From Amyelois transitella (lineage: Eukaryota; Arthropoda; Insecta; Lepidoptera; Pyralidae): a DNA stretch of 64,000 nucleotides. A program made the translations under genes and the position numbers. The notes beneath the pieces are model-generated. The model worked only from the letters and a program-made list of their open reading frames with translations, was not told where the DNA came from and did not search any database. Where the stretch lies: contig NC_083507.1 in the NCBI RefSeq assembly GCF_032362555.1, forward strand, positions 3,103,001 to 3,167,000, written 5' to 3'. Below, in pieces: positions 1 through 12,100 of the stretch. How positions within the stretch are numbered: the stretch's first letter is position 1; each line of letters opens with the position of its first letter.

Positions 1-150
1 TTCTTCATATTTACTTTTCCTCTCACAAATCATTTCTGGAGTCACCTATATTGATTAATTTTTCGAGGCGGTGGATGTGACATGGTCAGATATTTGTTCT
101 TTTAAGATTCCCTGAAGAGCTGAATGTATTTCGCACGCATGTTTGTATAC

Positions 151-3100
151 CTGTTGATCTTCGGATTCGTTTGTTCGCGCGTTCTTGTTGACTTGCGTCA
201 CGTTGACGGTCACTTGTTTGTCGATGCCCCCGCGCATCTTGAACCCGAGCCGCTCCTTCGGCACGTGGCTGAATGTTCCCTGTCAATGTCAATGTTTTAT
301 TTTAACACATTAAAGAAATATTTATTTTAATTTTTAATAAACTTTACCACAGTCATAACTATTTTTAGTAAACTTTACATTGAATGAATACCAATATCTT
401 CTTAAAAACTTATTACATTACTTTTAAAAATTGTTGTCATGGAGGGCGCTGTAATTAGTTTCTCTATCGAGAAAGGCGCCATAGATGTAACTTTAATAAA
501 CCTTTTTTTCTAATAAAATACCTTGGCATCAATCTCCTTGATGTCCACAGTGCATTCCAAGACATGCATCAACTGCATAGGCAGCGCTGCACTTCCCACA
601 GCCTCAGTAAGAGATCCAGTCATAGAGGGCGCTGCGCTCAACTCCCCAATCAAAGACGACGCCATTGATCGTGGAATGCGCTCAAACGCTTTGGAGAAAC
701 AGCCTGTAAATAAAAACAGTCGTTTAATAAGGGCGACCATTCGATGATGGCGTGTCTAGGAGAGACCTTACGGGTATCGTCAGCCCAAGAATAGGGGATG
801 AGTAATACTGAATCAAATTGACACTGTAGATGAGGTTTTGTTGAGGGTGTCTGTAAGAGAGGAAAACGCGAGTGCAGAACACTCCTCCCATGATTCAGCT
901 CGTATAACCGAAAGGTTGGTAAACCCTTGGGTGGTAGTGGGATGTCAGTTACTAAGTTAACATAAAAGTCCTAAAAGTGATGGCCGTGCCCCACGTACCG
1001 TACCTCATCGTACTCGCCGCAGGGATCGCTTTTGCACATGTACTTACATATTGCGGTGCGACTGAGTGCGCGAAATTGCATACAAATTCATAAAAAAAAA
1101 TATTTAAAAACGGCGATCATTAAATGGTTATTTGAATATGTCTGAATTTTCAGATCCACCGTGGTTCAGAAAGAAATTATTGTCATCGTCTTGATAACTG
1201 AAAATTGTATAAATGATCCTATTGTATTTGTCCCTTAAATTATATAAAGTGTGGAAACAATTATAAACCATCAATATGCCATATTTTAGCTGTTAATCAA
1301 TAATATTTTCAACCCTGTAATTTTACATTAAAGTGTATGCAATTTTTTCTCATTTATATGTATTGTAATTTGTTTAACACTAATGGAATAAAATACAATA
1401 AATAGGTAGCAATCTAAAGTACAGTCACAGTAAATATAATGTCCCAACATAAAAATTTATTTGTTTGTTTGTTACCTTCACTGGTAAGCCAATGAACCTA
1501 TCTATCTGTATACTACTCTGTCAAGAAAGTAGCAGGAAAAGATCAATAATACACAAACTGTTTGTTATTCATCCAAATTTATTTTATCACCTTCAAAATA
1601 TGCTCCTTTAGAAACGATACACTTACGCCAACGAATAATCCAATCATCAAAACATTTTTTAAACGCTGTTTCCGGAATTGAGGTCAGTTCTCGCCGCGAA
1701 TTCTCTTTTATGTCTTCTACCGATTGAAAACGGGTGCCACGAAGTGGTAATTTGAGTTTAGGAAAAAGAAAAAAGTCGGCTGGAGCCATATCTGGTGAAT
1801 ATGGTGTTTGCTCGATGGTATTTGTTGAGTGTTTGGTTAAAAATTCGTTCACAATGATGGCCTTGTGCGAAGGTGCATTATCATGGTGCAAAATCCAAGA
1901 ATTTTCTTTCCACAAATCTGGCCTTTTTCGTCGGATTTGCTCTCTTAAACGCCGAATAACACTCAAATAATATTCCTTATTTACCGTTTGACCTTCCGGC
2001 AAGAATTCCGAGTGCACAACACCGCGATAGTCAAAGAAAACAGTCAACATGAGTTTGACTTTTGAACGACTTTGGCGTGGTTTTTTCGGTTTCGGTTCAG
2101 TTGGAAGGCGCCACTCCGAAGCTTGTTGACTAGTTTGCATGTCAAACTCGTAAACCCACGTCTCGTCACCAGTAACAATGCGTTTCATGAATGTTGGGTC
2201 GGAATTGACTCGTTCTAGCATGTCCTCAGCGACTCTCATGCGATTGAGTTTTTGAAAAAAATTCAGGTCTTTTGGGACTAGCCGAGCGGCAACATGTTTC
2301 ATACCCAAATTATTAGTTAAAATGGTACGGATCGACTCGTGAGATACAGAAAGTTCGGTGGCTATCTCTCTCAAAGTTGAATGAGGATTTTCAGTCACTA
2401 TTTCCTTCACTTTTGCGATGTTAACTTCAGTTGCAGACGTTGATGGCCTACCAGAGCGAGGCAAATCTTCCATCACATCTCGACCGCTTTTGAACGCTTT
2501 GTACCACTCATAAGCACGAGTTTTTGATAAAGTCGATTCACCGTAAGCCTTCTGTAACATTTTCAGTGACTCCGAACACGATATTCCATTGGCAATGCAA
2601 AATTTAAGACAAACTCTTTGTTCGATGTTTTTATCCATTATGAAATTAGCAATACACACTAGATATGATATAACTAAAAATAGCACTGTATTTAATGTAA
2701 ACAACAGATGCAACTCAAACTCCGCGCCAAAATGGAAAACAGTTGTGCCAATCTAACAACAACAAAAAAAACAAAAATTTGAATTTGGAACCATAAATAA
2801 ATAATCCATTCCCGATACTTTTCTGACTGAATGTACATATAGTGGGAGTACGGAAAAGGACAGAGGGTGCTTTTCACGCGGGCACCGTGAACCGTGGGTG
2901 AAAAGGAGGTTAATCATCCTACTACTATTATAAAGGCGAAAGTTTGTATGGATGTATGGATGTTTGTTACTCTTTCACGCAAAAACTACTGAACCGATTA
3001 CCATGAAATTTGGTATGTAGGTAGCTGAAGACCCAGAATAACACATAGGCTACTTTTTATCCCAGAGTTCCCGCGGGATTGATAGGGTTTCCATGCGGAC

Positions 3101-6100
3101 GAAGTCGCGGGCGGCCTCTAGTATTCCATATTCTCATCTTTGCGTGTTCCCAGATTCACCCTCCCCTACTACTGATATATGCTAGTAGCCCGCTACACAT
3201 TTTATATTTTATTTTATTTTTGTTTATTATTATTATTTGATAACAAACATTTGAGCTACTTTTTATCCCAGAGTTCCCGCGGGATTGATAGGGTTTCCAT
3301 GCGGACGAAGTCGCGGGCGGCCTCTAGTATTCCATATTCTCATCTTTGCGTGTTCCCAGATTCACCCTCCCCTACTACTGATATATGCTAGTAGCCCGCT
3401 ACACATTTTATATTTTATTTTATTTTTGTTTATTATTATTATTTGATAACAAACATTTGAGTCCGAGCGTACGTTTTTGTCATGTTTAATTTCAAGCTTT
3501 TTACGTTTGATTATTGCAATAACTTATTTATACACGAAATTGTTTCCATACATAATTTATATTTAAGCAGATAATGATTAAATATTCCTTTAGTTTACCT
3601 CGAGTCGTCGCCAATTATGTTATGGAGAGGTATGTTCATATGTTTCTATTAATTTAATTTATTCTCTAATTATCTACTCTTAGCTCTATTGTCTTAACAT
3701 CTATTTTTCATATTTTGCTCTAATTTCTTTGACTGAATATTAACATTAAAATATTTCGAATAAAATTTTATACATATCCAGAGTGTAAAGTCTTATCAAC
3801 ATCTAATTAATAGAACACAAAAGCTTGTTAGATATGCAAGAAACTTCTATATTTTATTGAAACTTAAAGAAAAAAAAATTAGCTCTGCCCTTGCCTCATA
3901 ATCTTATTTTTTTTTTACTATTTACAGGTACTATTTTCTTATTGGCGATTCAAGTGATCACGACATTTGGTTGGGATAAAACGCGATACCACAAAACCAG
4001 CCGAACAAATACGCTATCCATACGTTTAAGTGGGAATAACGATCGCACATATGAAAATGACATCGCATACCTATTGGCCAAATCACATTCGCCAAGGCTC
4101 CAATCAGTTTACCCTAAGCCTTGCGCTACGACAGACGTTTTCAAACCTAACCAAGCAATAGTTGAAACCGAGGTGATTCAAAATGATGGTCGGAATAACC
4201 GTGAGCTCAATACCGCCCAATTAAAACAAGCAGATATTTATTACAAAACTGGATTTTTACCAAATCATAGAGGTATTAGACCACCGGATACCCAAACCTC
4301 TCATTCCGAAGGCTATAATTCAGTTCCAATAACAACTGATTACGGATCTTCAATGATGGGAAAATTAAATCATCCAAATACATACAAGTCATATACGGTA
4401 CAAATTCCTGATTATTATCAAGGGCAAACAAAATTATATGACGATTATTCCGTGCACTATTCCAAGGGCACTGTGTGCGGAACTGACCAGAGAACATACA
4501 AAAGTTATAGAGATCTGAAGTTAACTCACATGTTAGAACCAAATGTAAAATTGTTACACCTAGGGTCATGTCACACACCTTACAGTGGTATACGTTCAAA
4601 GCATCCTGTAGGACGATGTTTAAACTGCCTAACAAGTATTGTAAGTAATATCTTCGGAGGCCACGAGAGTCGTACAAACTACTATCCGTTTGTTCCGAAT
4701 GACTTTAATAAAAACAATTACGAAAATAACATCAATAAAAACAAAGAAAATAAATTTAATAATAATCATAGATATAATGAGAGTAACCTTGATAATAACA
4801 ATAACTTTAATGATAATATTTTAAATAAAGAAAATAATTTAAATAGAAATAATTACAAACAGAATATATTCAACAAGAAACAATTTAACCAGCAAGGCTT
4901 TTCTAACAGTCAATTCCAAAAAACGAAAAATAAAAAGAATGGTTTTAACCATATATGGCATTCACCACATGGTCATAAAATCTCGCAAAATAACATCAAA
5001 ATTCCATTTGACAGCAACTTGAATAAAAATCAATACGACACTAACTTAAATATTAACCAATATGAAAATAACTTAAATACTGACCAGTATGATAAAGTCA
5101 ATTGTGTTCAATTTGACAATAAATGTAACAATCATCAATATGGCAACAACTTGAATACTAACCAATATGATATTAACGTAAATAATAATCAATACGACAA
5201 TAATTTGAATAATCAATATGACAATGAATTCAATAATAACTTTGTTAAAGACACCTTCAATCAGAATTGTTACGGTGGATTTTGTAAATATATACCAAGT
5301 GGTAAAGGTGGCAGTGGGGGTGGGGGCGGTGGCGGCGGAGGAGGAGGAGGAGGTGGTGGTGGAGGGGGAGGAGGTGGTGGTGGAGGGGGAGGCGGAAGTG
5401 GAGGTAGTGGATGGGGTTGGGGAAAAGGTCAAGATGATAGCAATGGACAACGTGGAAATGGAGCCGGAAGTGGTGGAGGAGGCGGTGGCAGCGGTGGCGG
5501 CGGTGGCGGCGGTGGCGGCGGTGGAGGAGGTGGCGGTGGCGGCGGAAGAGGTGATGGCGGGGGAGGTGGAAAAGGTGGTGAAAGAAGTGGAAGGGGTTGG
5601 GGACAAAGCGAAGGCAAAGATAGTAGCAACGGACAACGTGGCGGAGGAGATGAACGCGGTGGCGGGGGAAGAGGACGTGGTGGCGGAGGCGGAATCGGAA
5701 AGAGTTGTGGAAATCGCCAAGACGAAGATAGTAGCAATGGAAAACGTGGTGGAGGAGGTGGAATCGGCGGGGTTTGGGTAAGAGACCAAGATAGCAAAAA
5801 CAGACAACGACCAGGCAGAGTAGGCCACCGTGGCTTTGGTAATTATAGAAAATTTACTAGCCGTCCATGCCGTCCCAATCAATCATACCCAAAAGATAAT
5901 TGCAATATTGGTGTTGGTGCGGGAATTATAGGCGGTAACAGTTATGGAGGATTTTCGACTTTTGGCGGATATGGTTACGGGGGCGACGCCATTGGTGGTG
6001 GATTTGGTGCTTTTATAATGGGTAGAGAAGGACCTCCATAGACAACAACCTGAATATTTAAGAGTATGTCTATGTAGTTAGGTCTTCCCAGTTTCATTTG

Positions 6101-9100
6101 TCTATTCCTACGAAGATGTATGCCCATTGGACATACCTGAGCTGAATACAATTACAATTAAATTTTTATCCAATTGTCCAACGTGCATTAGGTAGATATG
6201 TAACAAAAAAATGTAAAATTTTATACACCAGTGACATTTTATTTGATTACAAATATATAAAACTGACTAAATATTCTTACTTAAAATGCGACGTTAATTT
6301 TTACAACTTTCTTTTGTTTGTAACTTAGATCGTGTTACATCACGGACGCAACATAAATAAAGAGTTACTCTGGTCTACCAAATACTGTTGTTAATTAATT
6401 TGGGACTAGGTCAATCTTTATGATTTTATCAATCAGATTTAAAACATCACAATGAATATTCTTCTTAGCATCGGTCTGTGTAAAAACATATTACATTAAG
6501 TTATACCAGTATAATCTGTAAAATGATAAATAATGTTGATTGGATAAGGATTGAATGTCACGGGTGGGCGGCATCCGATCGCGCCGCGTCTGTTTTCTAG
6601 TGTTTAACATAATCTACGTAGACGCTACAATGCAATAGAGGCGGCTGAGTTAACGAACTTTCTCATCATTTCACTTATCAAGACGACGAGTTGCGTTACG
6701 GTTGCCGCTTATCATCTCGCTTCGTATCGACAAGTCATCTGGTACTTTGCGTTTAAATATACATGAAAAGTTATAATATCGGAAAAGCTAGACTCGTGTC
6801 TTGGTTGCGAGCCCATCAAATAAATATCTAGCCCATCCCTCGAAATACTTTTACGACAACGAGTCTACGTTCACAGACAAGCATAAATTTTGATTGTACT
6901 CGTACATATTTAGTGTTGAGATACTATAACTTTGATACATTGAATGCATTACTTATCCATATATAAGTACAAGACACCAAGTGAATCATTAGTTATCAAT
7001 ATTCATACCTATTTCAAGACGTCGTATAGTTCTTTGTAATTTTACAAATGGTAAGTGCCGTGTATTTCCCGATATCAATAGAAAAATAATAGGACCACTC
7101 CACCTCTCTTCCATGGATGTCGTAATAGATGACTAAGAGATAGGCTTATAAACTTGAATAGGATTCTTCCTTTCAGCGTTCGGCTAGCAACCTGTTACTA
7201 TGAATCTCAATTTTATCATTAAGACAAACAGCTGAACGTGACCTCTGTCTACGCCGCCAAGGATATAGACGTGATTGTGACGTGAAATGTAGAAGATAAT
7301 TCAAAATTGATTTACATGACAAACATACCGAAATGACGAAATTAATAATCAAAGAACGTACAGCAGTCACAAAACAAACACTTTTTTACACCATTGAACT
7401 ACACTAATTCATTTCCAAGACTATTTTTGTCAACCCTTTTGCACTAATCGACTCTCAAACCGCACAGTTAATAACTTTAAAGGCTACAAATTTTAATTTA
7501 AGAACACATTCTGTTACTTCCCAATTAAAAAATTAAAATAAAAGAAGAATAACGTTCACGCGTCTGCGCTCACCGAATACTGAAGAGAATGAATGAACAT
7601 AAAAACAAACGAATTAACATGATAAGGTATTCCGTGTACGGCGCTATTCTGAACATGACTAACTCAGAACTAAATGAATTTATTCTTATTAGTCCCATTA
7701 AAATTGAATTTGTATTTTTCTTATACGTTTTTCAACTGTTTTCAAATAGATGGATCCTGGACGGATTTTTAATGAAATTTAGTACACGGGTAGTACCTAT
7801 ATAACGAGTAGTGTATAACTGAAGTAATTTTTATCCTGAATTTCTCACAGGTGGGAAGTCCTGGGAAATCTCGTCTCTTCTCGAATCTTTAACTCTAAAA
7901 GGGCTTACTCCATTTCCGGCGTCTCTTATTATCGCCGGAAATATTAGTCCTTTCATGTAATTCTAAACATTATTTTTTACATTTATCATAATGTGTAGAC
8001 TCAATTACATGATGATGTGACTTGTCACTCTTCTCAAGACTGTCGGCTCTGTCTAACCCTTAAGAAATGAGAACGTTAGTAGGTATATGTATGTATGTGT
8101 AGAATCAGCCGCCATTTAATGACATTAACAAAAGTATTACGTCGGTGGGTGTCTCATTTAGGTCATTACGAGGCTCGTATATCTGTTCTAATTTTATCTG
8201 TTTGCAAGCTATCAGTCAGTGACATTCATGTGGAAATTTTGTTTACATTTCACCTACCCATCCTAGTTTAGTCACCATTGAATCGTTATATACATACATA
8301 CATATCATCACGTCTATATATGAATTTTGGGGTAGACAGAGCCAAACATCTTGCAAAAAAAAACAGACTGAAAGGTCACGTTCAGCTGTTTGACTTAATG
8401 ATAGAATTAAGATTCAAATAATATAACCATAATAAAAAGTGAATATCAAGAAATCTATTTTCTGTGGCATTTATTTGCGTGGAAATATGTCTAAAAATAA
8501 ATTTCGTATCTTATGTACCATTAACCTTTAAGATTTATCGATATTTAAGCAATATAATGTGTACACCCACATACCTATATACTTACCACTTTTGAGATGC
8601 AACACGTAAACGAAATATAAACAAGAAGTATATACATAAAAGAAATACACAAAAGGTGAACCAATATTTATAAAATGTTAGAATAAATAAACAAACTTGT
8701 CACTTCGCGCACTCTAGTCGAACGGCACAAATTTGTTTGAAATCATTGGCCGTAATGATAGTTCTAATCATGACGACTGAACACTCAAACATGCGCACAC
8801 GCACCACTGTTTGATGAATCAATTTAGACATTATCATGTGCTACATACACCTAGAAATATTGTTTTTGACGTCACGTCACGTGGACTCTATTTTAAATAT
8901 GAAAATAAATTGACCGTTATTTAGTTTAGTTACATATAAAAAGAAAACCATTCTAAAAAAGCAAAACAAGTTCGGAAAAAGTGCAGCAGTAGTGTGCTTG
9001 TCTGTGACTCCGGAGGTCCCGGGTTCAAATCCCGGCCAGGGCATAATGAGAAACGAACTTTTTGTAATTTGCCTGATTCTTGGCTGTATATCTATATAAA

Positions 9101-12100
9101 TATTTAAATATTTATTATAAAATATGGTATCGTCGAGTTAGTATCTCGTAACAGAAGTTTTGAACTTACTTGGAGGCCAACTCAGTTAGTCAATATATAA
9201 GTTAATCAACATACATACATATGGTCACCTCTATATCCCTTGCGGGGTAGACATAGCTGAACGTGGCCATGCAGTATTTTCAAGAGTGTTCGCTCTGTCT
9301 ACCCCGCAAGGTATATAGACGTGATTATATGTATGTATATTTACGGAACACGTTTATTCGCACATCAAAGCGGTATCAGAAGAGAGAGATTTCACCATAA
9401 CATTTTAAAGGAACCGTTGCCCTTACTTAAAAATAAAAATGTTTGCCATATTAAGAAATTATTAAAAATATTTAATAACTAGTGTTAGGATTCCAACAGT
9501 ACCTACATTAAGTGTAACAAAATGGCATACTTATCCGAACAGCTGCCTAATGTATAAGGAGTCAATATTTTTTATTATTTTGACGCGTATAACATGGGCG
9601 AGTTGATTGTACTGATGAACGGACTTACTAACCTCCGTTAGTTTGGCTGACCTGAGAACCTTTTTATTATTACCCATCCAAAAATATTATAAAAAAATAT
9701 ATTTGGTAATTTTGGTTACGAATACTGGACCGGTTTTAATAATATTGCACGCAGACTGTCAAATATACAATTTCCTTGAAATACCCACAGAAGCGAAGCC
9801 CCGCGCCAAAGTTAGTTATAGACAACGAGACTTACTTGGTCTTGACTACGATAGTCTTAGAACCAAAGACGCGGTAGACAAAAGAAGTCCGGTGGAAAGA
9901 GAGAAGTGGCAAAGCGGACCCCAGGCCCTGAAGCTCAATGGCAGAGGGTGCAACTGGGAACACACAGAAGAGCGAGACTTACTTGAAACCTGGTTGACGG
10001 CCTCAGCTATATGGCACCGAAACACATGGCATCTATACACGGCGGATTCCTTGGTTTCGCCGTGGGACCAGGTGAAGGCGAAACAGGACGCCACGGGGGA
10101 ACCCGCGGCGCCGCGAGCGTAGAAAGATATCCTGTTCACGGCGTATCTCGTCATCACGCTGTTCGAATCCGCTTGGTACAGTCTGGAAATATTATTTTAT
10201 GTAAGCATTTATTTGATACTTTATGTACAATTTAACTTGCTGATAAATCCTAATATAAACCTGGTTTGTGCTAGGCAAAGGCGAGTAAGTCAGACGTCAA
10301 GAGTTTAAAAGCGTTCCAAAGTGCACAGTTTCAAATTTTACCGAAGCTATTTAATATTATGTAAGTTAGGTTTCTCTTCAACGCCCTGTATAAAATTCTG
10401 TCTTTCCAGCTCCAGGATTATGACCACAGGCGGACCCCGGGCTTCTCTCTACCCGACGAGGACCCAACCTGGACCAACTACAGGAGCATGATGATGACTT
10501 GATATAGTACTCCAAATAAAACATGACAACCATTAAGCTTATTGTTTATCCAGCAGAGTAGAAAAGGCATCGAACTCAGTTCCATCATGACACCCTGTAT
10601 GTCAGTCACTCTCAGATCTATCTAAAAAGGCCTAGTTTAGGCTTTGAAGCAATCCGTTCTAATTAAAACGAACTCACCTATAAGCGAAGTTCGATCATAA
10701 TTATACGATCAGCTTCGTGCAATAATTCGTGCAAGGCGGCAGCGTAGAAGATCGACTACGTTGTTTTAAATAATACATACATACATACATATAATTACGT
10801 CTGTATCCCTTGCGGGGTAGACAGAGCCATCAGTCTTTTAAAGACTGATAGGCCACATTCAGCTATTTGGCTTTAAGATAGAATTGAGATTCAAATAGTG
10901 ACAGGTTGCTAGCCCATCGCCTAAAAGAAGAATCCCAAGTTTATAAGCCTACCCCTTAGTCGCCTTTTACGACATCCATGGGAGAGAGATGGAGTGGTCC
11001 TATTCTTTTTTATATTGGTGCCGGAAAATAAATATGTTGAAATAATTGCTAAGAATGAAGCTGTGAAATATAATGAACTATAATAAACAACTTACACGAC
11101 CAAGCCCTGTGAGCAAACAGGAATCGATATTGACACGGCGATGCCGTCCCTGCTCTCCGGCATCGAACTCAGTTCCTTCATGATGCGCTGTATGTCACTT
11201 TCTGATTTTGGATCTCCGATGTTCTGAGCGCCGAGGTAGCTTACGCCGCTGAACACTGTGCATTCTTGGTCCACGTCCGATACTGAAACAGTTGGTTATT
11301 TTAAATAATACATTATGTAGTCTTTATTAGAAATGGTATGATTTCATTCATGATTGATTAAGTACCTAAAGGGCCGCGAGAGACAGTCGCTTACATACAT
11401 ACATACATTATAATCACGTCTTTATCCCTTGCGGGGTAGACAGAGCCAACAGTCTTGAAAAGACTGATAGGCTACGTTCAGCTTTTCGGCTTGATGATAG
11501 AATTGACAGTCAGGGACAGTCGCTTCTTGTAATTAATTGCCCTCCCCACTTTATTCACAATCGTTGAAATGGCAATGTCTAATGTTCGCTCTTTTTCCAT
11601 CCCTAAAGTTAACCCAGAGAAAGAAGATAAGATATAGGTATACCTAGTACAATGCGTATGACCCGCAGGATCGTTATGTCGATGTCTAGTGGTCTAACTT
11701 ACTCCTCCAATTAAGAACTAACGCCAGAAACATAATTTGAAATGGTATGGTGAAGTCTTGATAATATTTTATAGTTGTACAAGAGACAGTAGATTTAAAA
11801 ACTGCTTAATTGATACTCATAAGGTTCCGTACCTTCATCGTCACTATCAATGGGCTTCATGTGATCGTATTTTTCGGTTGGCGATGGAGTGGTGGCATTT
11901 CCAGACGCGCCGTCCATCACTTCGTAGAACTTGGACCCGCCGACGAGGCGGCATGAATCCTGAGCACATAAATATATAAGTAAGTGACAAATTAAACAGA
12001 TTGAGTTAGAAGAAAGTTCGAGACTTGTGTCAACTAAACAAAACATTGTGAGTTGTAAATATCCAAGGCTGCGATTTGGTATGCCAAATGGCAGAACTTA

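Noticed and set aside
3891..3927. Start of the secreted protein at 3891
   Set aside because: The codon is TTG, and a good acceptor ends at 3927; an upstream ATG exon fits the phase exactly.
5073..5882. Long minus- and plus-strand frames (269, 187 and 122 codons) across the Gly-rich exon
   Set aside because: They are by-products of GGN repeats: Ser/Thr/Ala, Val/Glu/Ala and poly-Pro readings with no splice or domain support.
8980..9050. Functional tRNA gene
   Set aside because: The T-arm is good but the acceptor and anticodon arms do not form and a SINE body follows.
9643..10122. Plus-strand 159-codon frame
   Set aside because: It overlaps Rabgap1 exon 5 on the other strand and dispersed repeat B; it shows no family motif.
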